NCBI GenBank assembly: GCA_016870995.1
Contig: VFZU01000007.1
Span: forward strand, 48,921-112,920
Length of the DNA: 64,000 nt
Reading direction: 5' to 3'
From: Acidobacteriota bacterium
Lineage (GTDB): Bacteria; Acidobacteriota; Terriglobia; Bryobacterales; Bryobacteraceae
Shown here: positions 26,161 to 35,642 of the stretch, in pieces
Layout of the letters: each line of letters opens with the position of its first letter
Position numbering within the stretch: the first letter of the stretch is position 1
The notes under the pieces: generated by a model
Seen by the model: the letters and a program-made list of their open reading frames with translations, nothing else
Database searches by the model: none
What the model was told of the DNA's origin: nothing
Made by a program: the position numbers and the translations under genes

Positions 26161-26188
26161 ATTTGATAAGCTAAAGCTGGGGTCCAAC

Positions 26189-27109
26189 GTGCTCTTACAC
26201 TCGCTCAAAGTGTTTTTGTCGGTCGCAAATGAAAAATCATTCAGCCGGGCAGCCGAGAAGATGCTGCGGACGCAGCCAGCAATTTCTCTGGCTGTGCAGC
26301 GGCTGGAGGCAGAACTGGAAGAAAAGCTCATCGACCGATCGGCAAAGGAGCTATTGCTGACGGATGCCGGGAAGGTTGTGCTCGAGTTTGCGAGACGCTT
26401 CGAGAACCTCGAAGGCGATATGTTCAATGCGCTGGCCGAGTTGCGAGACAACTCGTCGGGGCGGTTGACGATCGGAGCGAATGAGTCCACTTCGTTATAT
26501 CTGTTGAACCATATTGAGCAGTATCGGCGGCAGTTCCCGAAGGTGAAGGTTCAAGTGAGGCGGAGCTTGTCGAGCAAGGTGCCCGCACAGTTGCTCGATG
26601 GAGACCTTGAATTGGGTTTGATTTCGTTTGACCCAGGGGATGAGCGGATTATCTCGACTGTCATCTACACCGATCGATTGGTGTTTGTGGTGTCGCCGCA
26701 ACACCGGCTGGCGGCGCGCGGAGATGTGTCGATCAGCGAATTGGGGATGGAAACATTTATTGCCCACAATGTTTTGAGCCCGTATCGGGAGATCGTACTG
26801 CGCGAGTTTCAACGTCACCGGGTGACTTTGAATATGGACGTGGAAATGCCGACAGTTGAAACGATCCGGCGGCTGGTGCAGCGCAATGAAGGCGTGGCGT
26901 TCTTGCCGAAGATGTGTGTGGAGCCCGAGATCGAGAACGGCCAGTTGAAGGAAGTGCGCGTGAAAGAGCTGAACGTGGAGCGCAAGATTCGGCTGGTGTA
27001 TCCGGCCAAACGGGCGCTGAGCCACGCGGCGAAGGCGTTTCTCGAACTGGTGGAGCGCGATGGGGTGGCTCCGGTGGTGACGGACGCTCAGAGCTTGCCG
27101 CTTTCCTGA
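26189..27109 (+). CDS. LysR-type transcriptional regulator, probable leu regulator
   Basis: The protein has 306 residues. The N-terminal winged helix-turn-helix is typical (LKVFLSVANEKSFSRAAEKM, QPAISLAVQRLEAELEEKL, FDR-like DRSAKELLLTDAGK). Residues 90-295 form the periplasmic-binding-type effector domain. The start is GTG; the homologous N-terminus begins just there. It is divergent from leuA with 131 bp between, so it probably controls leuABCD in response to a pathway intermediate, as LeuO/LeuR-type regulators do; this is inferred from position. The 3' end overlaps the next convergent gene by 22 bp. Confidence 0.9.
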   Translation: MLLHSLKVFLSVANEKSFSRAAEKMLRTQPAISLAVQRLEAELEEKLIDRSAKELLLTDAGKVVLEFARRFENLEGDMFNALAELRDNSSGRLTIGANESTSLYLLNHIEQYRRQFPKVKVQVRRSLSSKVPAQLLDGDLELGLISFDPGDERIISTVIYTDRLVFVVSPQHRLAARGDVSISELGMETFIAHNVLSPYREIVLREFQRHRVTLNMDVEMPTVETIRRLVQRNEGVAFLPKMCVEPEIENGQLKEVRVKELNVERKIRLVYPAKRALSHAAKAFLELVERDGVAPVVTDAQSLPLS

Positions 27110-27786
27110 AGCTGCATGAGCAGTGTGGGGATATCGATGTTGGGATCGATGGGTTCGATTGGCTCGGGTTTGACCTCGCGGGCGAGGATGGCCTTGATCT
27201 TCGGAGTTGTCGAGAGCAGCATGGTGGCCAGCGAGATTGGGTTCGTTTGGCCGTAGTTGGATTTGCGCATCTCGGCGGTGGGTAGCGTAGCCGGGATGGG
27301 GATGAGGGTCTCTTCGTCCAACACGTAGAGTTCGTTGGCGATTTCCTGTGCAGTGATGCGGTCACGCTGGAGCTTGCGGATCTCGTTCAAAGTTCTGTCG
27401 GCGCGGCGTTCCTGCATGGCGCCGAGCTTCTGGATGCGTTCCATTTGGTGGAACCACATTTCGTTGTTGGGTTCGTTTGTAAAGCGGTCGAGCGCGTCGA
27501 GTTCGAGTTGGCGGGCGCGATTTGATTGATAGAGGGCGAAGACGTAGCGCTCGAACATTTGGAGCTCGAGTTCGCCGTCGGGAAGGATCTGCTCGAAGAG
27601 TTTGGCTTTGAGGGAATCGTAATGGCTTCGTTCGAGCGGATTGTTTTCGAGGATGGTGGTGGGGTTGGACTGGAGGCCATGCTTGGCCGAGTTGAGGGCG
27701 GATTTGGCTTTGCCGGATGCGGTTTTGGGGCCTGTGGATTTCTGAGCGTTTTGTTTGTTCGCGAGACGTTTTGCGTTTGAGGACAT
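27088..27786 (-). CDS. STGP/GK/HGL-family hypothetical protein
   Basis: The protein has 232 residues. It begins MSSNAKRLANKQNAQKSTGP, followed by TASGKAKSALNSAKHGLQSN, then a helical central region (EQILPDGELELQMFERYVFA, RARQLELDALDRF) and a variable Pro-rich end. It is the full-length counterpart of the partial gene at 1-271; both share the N-terminal signature and the YxxLxxxLFEQI-E-MFERY block. The function of the family is unknown. The gene is monocistronic. Confidence 0.8.
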   Translation of the reverse strand: MSSNAKRLANKQNAQKSTGPKTASGKAKSALNSAKHGLQSNPTTILENNPLERSHYDSLKAKLFEQILPDGELELQMFERYVFALYQSNRARQLELDALDRFTNEPNNEMWFHQMERIQKLGAMQERRADRTLNEIRKLQRDRITAQEIANELYVLDEETLIPIPATLPTAEMRKSNYGQTNPISLATMLLSTTPKIKAILAREVKPEPIEPIDPNIDIPTLLMQLQESGKL

Positions 27787-27953
27787 GGAGAGATCTCCTG
27801 AGTTGTTTGTAGGTGGGCGGATGGGGCCGCCCGATTCAAAAGCTAACTTCGGGGAGTGGGGAGTTGAGGCGGTACCTAGTACAAATGGTTCAAAAGATTG
27901 GAGATTTAATTACAAAATTTCCGTGACGATTCTGCTATTCTGTGTCAACTATT

Positions 27954-29867
27954 ATGAAGTTCCTACTATTCATTGTTATCGCTGGATACCTTGCAGGATC
28001 GGATTGGCGGCCTATTTCCAATGAAAAGCTGAAGCTAAAGACAGCAAAAGTCGACCCAAATGCAAATGCGGAGACCATTTTCTGGGAGGCTTGGGTGCGG
28101 GACGAAAGCGCTGGCAATGGGTATTTAAATCATGTGGTGGAGAATTACATTCGAATCAAGCTCTACAATGACAGGGCTGTAGAAAAGTATGGGAATGTGG
28201 AAATTCCTTTTAATTCTGCCCAAAAGATGTCGGTGTACCAAATTCGGGCGAGAACAATCAAACCCGATGGCTCGATTGTGGAACTGCCTGGAAGCGCGGT
28301 TAAAGAACAAATGGTGCAGAAGGTTGGCAAGCAGAGCTTTCGAGCGAAGACTTTCGCCATGCCAGGACTTGAGCCGGGAGCCATTCTGGAATACCAGTGG
28401 GTGGAGACGTATTCAGAGTTTGTACCTCGCTATGTAACGCTGATGGTGCAGCGAGAAATTCCAGCATGGGAAGTCACATACAATGTGAAGCCGTTTACGG
28501 GATTCGGGTTCAATGAGCGGATGGGGAGTTATCCGTTCCGGTGTAAGCCAACGCCATGGGAACCAGTAACGGCAGACGCTCGGCATCTGGGGTTTGTGAA
28601 GACTCACATCCAGAATGTGCCTGCTTACGTGGAAGAGCCCATGATGCCAGCCGAGGACGACACGAAGGCTTGGATTCTGTTGTTCTACTCGCCGAGTTCC
28701 AAGGACAAGCCTGAAGCTTTCTGGAAGTCGCTTGGGAAGCAATTGAACGGAGAGTTTCAGCGGATGGTGAAGGTGAACAACGACATCAAGCGCGTGGCAC
28801 AGGAAGTGGCGGGAGGTGCGACGGACGTGTTCGAAAAGGCTCGATTGCTCTCTGATTACTGCACGACAAAAATTCGGAACATGAACTACAACATGGATGG
28901 CGGGAGCCAGGAGGAGCGAGCCGAGTTTTTCAAAGGCTTGAAGGATGGTCACAATTCGACGAATACGCTGCGGCTGCAGAAGGGAACCAGTGAGCACATC
29001 CTAGCGTTGTTTTATGCGCTTGGCGAAGCGGCAGGCCTGGATGTGGTGTATGCGAGGGCAGGCACCGCGAACGGAGCGATGTTTCGGATGGACCTGCTCG
29101 ACAGGTACCTGCTGCCGAACCGGCTCGTGGCCGTACGGCAGGGAGAGAAAATTCAGTATTACAACCCGGGAATTCCCTACTTGCCCGCGGGAACTATCGA
29201 TTGGGATGAACAAGCACAAGCCGCTCTGCTGGCGGATCCAAAGGAGCCAAAGCTAGTGATGACACCTGTGGCAACGCCCGAGGCGCATCGCTTGAAGCGA
29301 GTTGCCGATCTCACGATGACAGAAGAAGGCAAGGTAAGCGGGAAAGTGTCGATGGCGTACTCAGGCCACTTAGGCGTGAAACAGAAGAGGCTGCTCGAGG
29401 GAAAGTCGGAAGCCGAGCGCGAGGAGATCCTGCGGAAGCGGCTGGAGGGCCGTTATGCCGGAGCGAAAATCACAAACCTGAAGATCGAGAATGCCGGGAA
29501 GCCAGTTGGAGATGTAGTTGTGCAATTTGACATCGAGATGGATAACTATGCGCAGCGGACGGGCAAACGGCTTTTCTTTCAACCAGCGTTTTTTCAATAC
29601 GGGGACCAGCCTTTGTTCACGGCGGCGGAGCGCAAGATGCCGGTGATGTTTCGGGAGGCATACACGGAGCAGGACACGATCCGGTTTCGGTATCCGGAAG
29701 GATATGCGCTCGACCATGCAGAAATCCCTGGGACGGTCAATTTAGGAGGAGTGGGGACCTTCAAAATGTCTGGGTCCGTTTCGAATCGAGAGCCCTTGTT
29801 GACCATGAACCGGGAACTGGTTTGGGGCGAGAAAGGCACATTGTTTTTCGATCCAAAACTCTATTAA
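27954..29867 (+). CDS. Secreted DUF3857/transglutaminase-like protein lacking the catalytic Cys
   Basis: The protein has 637 residues with a signal peptide (MKFLLFIVIAGYLAG). It has the DUF3857 domain (VVENYIRIKLYNDRAVEKYG, then IPAWEVTYNVKP) followed by a transglutaminase-like fold and a C-terminal beta domain. In active members the core reads GDCKDK or GNCADI; here the same place reads KGTSEHILALFYALGEAAGL, with Ser346 instead of Cys. The protein is therefore probably inactive as a peptidase/transglutaminase and may be structural or binding. GTG 27942 is an alternative start, but ATG 27954 gives the signal peptide directly. It is followed by an active-looking paralogue. Confidence 0.82.
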   Translation: MKFLLFIVIAGYLAGSDWRPISNEKLKLKTAKVDPNANAETIFWEAWVRDESAGNGYLNHVVENYIRIKLYNDRAVEKYGNVEIPFNSAQKMSVYQIRARTIKPDGSIVELPGSAVKEQMVQKVGKQSFRAKTFAMPGLEPGAILEYQWVETYSEFVPRYVTLMVQREIPAWEVTYNVKPFTGFGFNERMGSYPFRCKPTPWEPVTADARHLGFVKTHIQNVPAYVEEPMMPAEDDTKAWILLFYSPSSKDKPEAFWKSLGKQLNGEFQRMVKVNNDIKRVAQEVAGGATDVFEKARLLSDYCTTKIRNMNYNMDGGSQEERAEFFKGLKDGHNSTNTLRLQKGTSEHILALFYALGEAAGLDVVYARAGTANGAMFRMDLLDRYLLPNRLVAVRQGEKIQYYNPGIPYLPAGTIDWDEQAQAALLADPKEPKLVMTPVATPEAHRLKRVADLTMTEEGKVSGKVSMAYSGHLGVKQKRLLEGKSEAEREEILRKRLEGRYAGAKITNLKIENAGKPVGDVVVQFDIEMDNYAQRTGKRLFFQPAFFQYGDQPLFTAAERKMPVMFREAYTEQDTIRFRYPEGYALDHAEIPGTVNLGGVGTFKMSGSVSNREPLLTMNRELVWGEKGTLFFDPKLY

Positions 29868-29937
29868 CAACTGAAGGGTATCTGGGACACAGTTCACTCG
29901 AATAATACGCACACGCTGACATTGAAGGTGAAGTGAG

Positions 29938-31893
29938 ATGAAGCTCCCACTTTTGCTGGTTGGGATTGCAATGGTCTTGGGCGCGAACGTGCCTCAGTGG
30001 ATGCAAGAGGTGGCCAGCACGGCGCATCCCGCGTATCCAGAAAAGACAAAGGGCGTTGTGCTGTTTTATGAGGAGCGGGTGCAGGTAGAGCCGACGGGGA
30101 AGCAATTGAGCACGATCCGGAAGGCGATCAAGATCCTGACGCGGGATGGGAAACGGGAAGCGTTTGGGGCTGTGTCTTATGACTCCAAGGGCTCGCGCGT
30201 GAAGGACTTCAAAGCTTGGTTGATCTATCCGACAGGGAAGACAAAAGAATATGCGAAGAAGGAATTCTCTGAAGGAAGCAGCCAGCCGGACTTCACGATG
30301 TATTCGACAAGGCGCTATTACCGGGTGAACGCGACGGCGGATGTAGACCCGGGAACCGTGTTTGCCTATGAAGCAACGGTAGAGGAAGACACGGTCTTCT
30401 CGCAGTTTCTGTGGCCGTTTCAGGATGATCTGCCGCACCTGTTGAGCCGGTTTCAATTGACAGTGCCCGCTGGATGGAAGGCAGAAGCCAAGTTGTATGG
30501 GGGGGCGAAGGCACAAGCGGAGGCCAATGGATCGACCTATACCTGGGAGGAGCGAAAGCTGGGGCCGCTCGAAGTGGAGCCTAGCGCGCCTGTGTTTTTG
30601 ACGCTCTTGCCGCGGATTGCGGTGAGCATGGTGCCACCAGAGGGAACCGCAATGGGGAGTGGGCCGATTGCGTGCTTCCGGAGTTGGCGGGATGTCTCCA
30701 AGTTCAAGTCGAGCTTGATCGACCCGCAAGCAGAGGTCACCACGGCGATTGAAAGCAAGACGAAGCAATTGATCGAGGGCAAGCAGAGCGAGCGAGACAG
30801 AATTCGCGCGGTGGCGGAGTTTGTACAGGGAATCCGTTATGTATCGATTTCGATCAACTCGGCACGCGGAGGCGGGTATGTGCCGCATAAGGCGGATGAA
30901 GTGTTGAAGATGGCCTATGGAGATTGCAAGGATAAAACGAACCTGCTGCGCACGATGCTGAAGACGATCGGCGTGGAGTCGTACCCGGTGGCCATTTATG
31001 CCGGAGACCCACGCGTGACGGAACAGGACTTTCCTTCGCCTCACTTGTTTAACCATGCGATTCTAGCGATTCGAGTGAAGGCGGATGTTGTGGCGGCGTC
31101 GGCGATGGACCACACAGAGCTGGGAAGGCTCTTGTTGTTCGATCCGACAGATGAGTATGTTCCTTTCGGATTCTTGCCGGACCATGAACAGAATTCCAAT
31201 GCGCTGATCACTGCGGGAGAGCGTGGAAGTTTGGTGCGTACTCCGATGACGAAGCCAGGGGAGAACCGGAGAAAAAGGCAGTGGGAGATGCAATTGAGTG
31301 CGGATGGAGCAGTGAGCGGGCGGCTGATCGAGGTAAGCCTAGGGCAGGAAGCGTTTGACGAGCGCAGAGTGCTGGAATCCCAGTCAAAGGAAGACTACAG
31401 GAAGCGTCTTGAGAGGATCTTGGCGCGGTCGATGGTGGGCGCGACGATACAGTCGACGAGCGAGGGGTACGACGCGCAAAAGCATGAGTTTCGCCTAGAG
31501 GTGCAGTTTACTGCGCCTGCTTACGCGCGCATGCTGCAAGGCAGATTGTGGATGGTGCGGAGCATGCCGCTTGAATTCTCTGGGTTACCAAATGTGAACT
31601 CGGCCAAGCGGGAGCAACCGCTGGTGATCTCACCGGTGAGCTACACCGAGACAGTGAAGTGGAAACTACCGGATGAATTGAAGCTGGATGAGATGCCTGA
31701 TACAGATTTGCTGAAGGGGGCAGCTGGAGCGATGAGTTCAGGCTGGACCAAGAACGAGGCGGCGATTGAAGCCAGGCGTGAGATTGAGATGGAGGCGAGA
31801 GTCGTGGGATTGGCTGAGTACGGCAAGGCGCGTGAGCTGGTATCGCGATTCCATGGTGCGGGGGAAGCGCCGATTGTGCTTGTGAAGAAGTAA
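29938..31893 (+). CDS. Secreted DUF3857/transglutaminase-like protein
   Basis: The protein has 651 residues with a signal peptide (MKLPLLLVGIAMVLGAN). The DUF3857 domain occupies about residues 50-240. The transglutaminase core has YGDCKDKTNLLRTMLKTIGV with Cys330, HLFNHAILAIRV with the His, and LLFDPTDEYVPFG with the Asp, so the catalytic triad is complete. A C-terminal beta domain of about 200 residues follows. The substrate is unknown; the family is periplasmic or surface-bound. It lies 70 bp after the Cys-less paralogue and is probably co-transcribed with it. Confidence 0.85.
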   Translation: MKLPLLLVGIAMVLGANVPQWMQEVASTAHPAYPEKTKGVVLFYEERVQVEPTGKQLSTIRKAIKILTRDGKREAFGAVSYDSKGSRVKDFKAWLIYPTGKTKEYAKKEFSEGSSQPDFTMYSTRRYYRVNATADVDPGTVFAYEATVEEDTVFSQFLWPFQDDLPHLLSRFQLTVPAGWKAEAKLYGGAKAQAEANGSTYTWEERKLGPLEVEPSAPVFLTLLPRIAVSMVPPEGTAMGSGPIACFRSWRDVSKFKSSLIDPQAEVTTAIESKTKQLIEGKQSERDRIRAVAEFVQGIRYVSISINSARGGGYVPHKADEVLKMAYGDCKDKTNLLRTMLKTIGVESYPVAIYAGDPRVTEQDFPSPHLFNHAILAIRVKADVVAASAMDHTELGRLLLFDPTDEYVPFGFLPDHEQNSNALITAGERGSLVRTPMTKPGENRRKRQWEMQLSADGAVSGRLIEVSLGQEAFDERRVLESQSKEDYRKRLERILARSMVGATIQSTSEGYDAQKHEFRLEVQFTAPAYARMLQGRLWMVRSMPLEFSGLPNVNSAKREQPLVISPVSYTETVKWKLPDELKLDEMPDTDLLKGAAGAMSSGWTKNEAAIEARREIEMEARVVGLAEYGKARELVSRFHGAGEAPIVLVKK

Positions 31894-31968
31894 GTTCGAA
31901 ATGATTGTGGCGATGGAGCGTGGGTCGATTCGGCCGATATTAGCTTCTGTTGCGCAGATGGGGCAAGG
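31888..31968 (-). pseudogene. C-terminal scrap of an AP-superfamily hydrolase gene
   Basis: On the minus strand about 25 codons read ATEANIGRIDPRSIATIISN. The same C-terminal stretch in the gene at 33002-34447 reads PTEGNIGSIDPLSIAPTLAS. The rest of the gene is missing, so this is a relic of a second, related hydrolase. It overlaps the end of the DUF3857 gene by a few bases. Confidence 0.5.
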
Positions 31969-32120
31969 ATTGCGATCCGCTTGAGACGAATCAATCTCTG
32001 GAAACCGGGTGACGCAATGGTCCTGCCGCCGAGGTTGCCCAAGGGATGTAATCAAGTCACGAGTTCTGTGGTGCGAGTCGTGGCCCGAAATGTTCGTACA
32101 CTCACGAGTGAGGTGACACG

Positions 32121-33005
32121 ATGTCGATACGGGCAGTGAAGAAGATGAGCCGGTCGGTGGAGACGATGGAAGGGGCCGGGGTTCATTTGCGGAGAGGGTT
32201 CGGGTTTGGCGATCCGCGTGAGGTGGATCCGTTTCTGCTGTTTGATGACTTTCGGAATGATGTGCCCGCCGCTTATGAGGCCGGATTCCCGTGGCATCCG
32301 CATCGGGGTATTGAGACGATCACCTATGTGCTTGCGGGGGAAGTGGAGCATGCCGATAGCCTGGGGAATCGGGGAACGATCGGGGCTGGGGCTGTGCAAT
32401 GGATGACCGCGGGGAGCGGGATTGTGCATCATGAAATGCCCAAGGGAGATGCGGTGGGGAGGATGCATGGGTTTCAACTGTGGGGAAACTTGCCTTCGTC
32501 GCTTAAGATGACTGCGCCTCGTTATCAGGAGATCGCGGGGGCGGGGATCCCGGAGGTGCAGGATGACGATGGGACTCGGGTGAAAGTGATCTGTGGGGAA
32601 TTCTGGGGACAGAAGGGACCCGTAGATGGAGTGGCCGCCGAGCCAATGTACCTAGATGTGACAGTGCCGGCGGGGAAGCTGAAACGATTGCCGGTGGAGA
32701 CGACGCGGCATGCGTTTGCTTATGTGTTTGATGGGGCTGGTAAGTTTAGCAATGCGTCGGAGCCGCAGGCAGTGAAGACAGAGAGCGTGGTGGATGCAGG
32801 GAACCATTCGCTGCTGTTGTTTGATCGGGGGAATGAGGTGGAGGTGCGGGCTGGAGAAGAGGGGATCCGTTTTCTGCTGGTGTCGGGTAAGCCGCTGGGC
32901 GAGCCGGTGGCGTGGCGGGGTCCGATCGTGATGAATACGCAGGAGGAGTTGAGACAGGCTTTTGCTGAGTTGCAGAATGGGTCGTTTTTGAAACCACGGG
33001 GCTAG
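32121..33005 (+). CDS. Pirin family protein
   Basis: The protein has 294 residues with two cupin domains. The N-terminal domain keeps the pirin motif (FLLFDDFRN, then GFPWHPHRGIETITYVLAGE and GAVQWMTAGSGIVHHEMPKG) with the metal-binding His and Glu residues. Pirins are cytoplasmic metal-binding proteins; some act as quercetin dioxygenases or redox sensors. It has 227 bp of upstream DNA of its own and a single-gene layout. The stop codon is shared in a CTAG palindrome with the stop of the convergent hydrolase gene. Confidence 0.92.
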   Translation: MSIRAVKKMSRSVETMEGAGVHLRRGFGFGDPREVDPFLLFDDFRNDVPAAYEAGFPWHPHRGIETITYVLAGEVEHADSLGNRGTIGAGAVQWMTAGSGIVHHEMPKGDAVGRMHGFQLWGNLPSSLKMTAPRYQEIAGAGIPEVQDDDGTRVKVICGEFWGQKGPVDGVAAEPMYLDVTVPAGKLKRLPVETTRHAFAYVFDGAGKFSNASEPQAVKTESVVDAGNHSLLLFDRGNEVEVRAGEEGIRFLLVSGKPLGEPVAWRGPIVMNTQEELRQAFAELQNGSFLKPRG

Positions 33006-34447
33006 AGGTGCTCGTGGAGGCTGGTGATCGTTGTCAACGAGGCAAGCGTAGGGGCAATCGAGAGTGGGTCGATCGAGCCGATGTTGCCTTCAGTCGGGAT
33101 GGATGGGCCGGCGAGAGCGAAGAGGCCGTAGCTGGTGTGTTCAGAGCCGCGGCAGAAGTTGGGCATGGCTTGTGTGAGTTCGGCGCGAGGGTGGGTGAGT
33201 TTACGGCGGAGATGATCTGAAGGCTGCCATTCGACAAAGAGGTCGGGCAGGTGGAGGGGTGCGAGTTGGCCAGGGGCCAAGGCTGGACGGTGCACGTTGA
33301 GGACGGCGGGCTTGCCTGTGACGGGATCACGAAGCTCGAGCAGATCCTGGGTGGCTTGGTTGAGGAGTGCTTCGTATTCGGCACCGGGCTGAACTGTGCC
33401 CTGGGGCTCACGACCGATGAGATTGACACGAAGGACGCCCATGTAGAAGTAGGGGAGGGCGAAGAGGCGAGTGTTGGCCCAATCGAGAGAAGCCGCAAAT
33501 TTATTGGAGTGAAGCTGACCCTGAGTGGACTTTGGGAGGAATGCGCTCAAGCGAGATCTGAGGGATTGCGGGAGGATCTGGCGAGCGAGATGGAGAAGGC
33601 CGGGCGGGGTGCTGGCGGGTTTCTGGGCGTAGCCGAGCTTGAGGCAGAACTCGTCGAGGAAGCCCTCGGAAGGCCATTCGGATCGGACGCCGACCGAGCC
33701 GATGAGAGCGACGTTGGGGGTTGCATTGAAGGCTGCTGCGAGTTGGCCGAGGGCCGAGTCGAGGCGGATGTAGAATTCGCGGATGGCGTGTTCGAGGGGA
33801 CCGGGTTGATTGCGGTAGCGCCAGAATTGATGGACCGCAGTGTGGGCTTCGCCGAAGACGATGAAGGAGAAGCGAGGCTGGCCGGACTGGATGAGGCGGA
33901 GGAGGTGTTTGACTTTGAGATCGAGGCGATCGAGGAGTTGGCGATAGGTGGCGAGGTCCTGGTCGAGGGTGGAATGAGGATCTTCGTGAACGACGATGCG
34001 CTTGCCGAGGGTTTGAACGACTTCGGATGGGATGGAGTGTGGAGGCGCCTCGGGGTTGTGGACCGCCCATTCCGCAACTTGAACGCCCTTGAGACCTGCA
34101 ATCGGACGAGTATCGGGGACATCGAAGATGAGGACTGGGATCTGGCTATCGGCGAAGGCATGCCAAAAGGGCGTGGCCGCGATGGAGCTGGCATCGAAAG
34201 GCTCGATCCTGTATGTGCCCGGAGTGAGTTGGCGGAACCACTAGTAGTTGTGGATGTGACGGGGGATGCCGGAAGTGATCGAGACCCAGATGCCATGTTC
34301 GCAAATCATTTCCGGGCCTTCGGTGAGGCCCCAACGGCCTTGATTGAGGAGGCGGGAGATGTTGGGAAGCAGGCCTGCCGCGGACCATTGGCGAATCAGG
34401 TCAGGACAACCGGCGTCGATGCCGAAGACGAGGAGGGGTGGGTTCAT
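33002..34447 (-). pseudogene. AP-superfamily phosphodiesterase/nucleotide pyrophosphatase with one amber codon
   Basis: From ATG 34447 the frame reads LLVFGIDAGCPDLIRQWSAA and SITSGIPRHIHNY, then TAG (34241-34243), then WFRQLTPGTYRIEPFDASS and stays open to 33002. Translated through, it is a 481-codon type I phosphodiesterase of the alkaline-phosphatase superfamily, with FIVFGEAHTAVHQFWR and the GNIGSIDPLSIAPTLASL ending. CAG to TAG would explain the stop. Its start overlaps the GT4 stop (ATGA), so it is second in a two-gene operon. It may be a recent pseudogene or a sequence error. A role in surface glycan or nucleotide-sugar metabolism is suggested by its neighbours. Confidence 0.85.
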
Positions 34448-35631
34448 TGGGGCTGCAAGATTTGATTGTAAAGGTCAACGAAGCGGGAAGCGTGTAGGGA
34501 GTCGAGATAGTGAAGGCGGGCGTGGGCGCGGGCGGCTGCTCCTATCGCGGGCAGGATGGAAGGATTGGAGAGGGCGCGTTCGATGGTGGAGGCGAGGGAT
34601 TGGGCATTGCCGTTGTTGTAGAGGAAACCGAAAGCTTCTTGGTTGAGGAGTTCGGCGGAGGCGCCACGCCGGGGAGCGATGACGGGAAGACCACGCATCA
34701 TGGCTTCGGCAGTGGCAAGGCCAAAGGGCTCCTCCCAGGTGCCGGGGACGATCTGTAACCACGCACCAGCGAAGGCTTTGGAGAGATCGCGGCGAGGGAG
34801 GAGGCCGAGCCAGTAGATGTGAGATGTAAGGTTTAGCGAGGCCGCGAGAGAACGGAGTTCTTTTGCGCTTGTGCCATCGCCGGCGATGCGGAGTTGGAGA
34901 TTGGGGAATTTGGGAAGTACTGAGGCTATGGCGTGGAGGAGATGATCGATGCTCTTTTCGCGGACGAGGCGCGAGGCGCAAACGAGTAGAGGAGAGGGAG
35001 TTTGAGAAGAGGTGGGCGTGGGGTCTTCGGGGACACCGTTAGGAATCACAGCGTCGATCTGGATGCCGTCTGTCTCAAGGCGCTGGCGTTGCCACTGACT
35101 GATAGCAATGCGGCGTATGAAGCGCGGCCAGAATGCTCTAGTAGCTTTGTCGGCATGAAGGAGAAAGGGGCGCGAAGCGAGGCTGAAGCAGCCTTGGGAA
35201 TAGCAGGCAGGGCCGGAGCGTTGGTGGCAGGGGGAGCCATCGGGGAGGAGCTTCGAGCTGATTGGGCAGATGGGTTCGTAGGTTTGGACGTGAGCGATGG
35301 TGGGGTAATTGAAAAGCACTGGCAGGATGGCAGGCGAAAGACGGTTGCGGAACATCACAAGATGAATCAGATCTGGTTTGAGGGAGGCGAGCAACTGACG
35401 CAGCGCAGAAACCGCGAAGGGGTTGTGAGCCATGGAAAGAGTGGCGAGGCGGCCTCCGGCGGCAAAGCAAGTATGGTCGGCAACAATCGGAAATGAAGGA
35501 GAGGAGCGGGACCGAGAACCGAAAAAGTCTGCCTGATGGCCCAGAGCGCGAAGAGAATCGCGGAGGGACAGAATCTGAAGTTCGGCTCCACCTTGAATGG
35601 AGGCGAAATGGTTGATGAGGAGGACTCTCAT
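34444..35631 (-). CDS. Glycosyltransferase family 4
   Basis: The protein has about 395 residues with a GT-B fold. The N-terminal half starts MRVLLINHFASIQGGAELQI, and the C-terminal half has VCASRLVREKSIDHLLHA, LRIAGDG, and the donor-binding GTWEEPFGLATAEAMMRGLP with the catalytic-region Glu (E-x7-E). It transfers a sugar from an activated donor to a surface glycan precursor. ATG 35631 matches the family start; the longer frame is not supported. The stop overlaps the AP-superfamily gene downstream. Only 11 bp separate it from the divergent GT2 gene. Confidence 0.92.
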   Translation of the reverse strand: MRVLLINHFASIQGGAELQILSLRDSLRALGHQADFFGSRSRSSPSFPIVADHTCFAAGGRLATLSMAHNPFAVSALRQLLASLKPDLIHLVMFRNRLSPAILPVLFNYPTIAHVQTYEPICPISSKLLPDGSPCHQRSGPACYSQGCFSLASRPFLLHADKATRAFWPRFIRRIAISQWQRQRLETDGIQIDAVIPNGVPEDPTPTSSQTPSPLLVCASRLVREKSIDHLLHAIASVLPKFPNLQLRIAGDGTSAKELRSLAASLNLTSHIYWLGLLPRRDLSKAFAGAWLQIVPGTWEEPFGLATAEAMMRGLPVIAPRRGASAELLNQEAFGFLYNNGNAQSLASTIERALSNPSILPAIGAAARAHARLHYLDSLHASRFVDLYNQILQPQ

Positions 35632-35642
35632 GAAGGAAATTT

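Noticed and set aside
29761..31056. A 431-codon minus-strand frame
   Set aside because: It is antisense to the second DUF3857 gene and resembles no protein.
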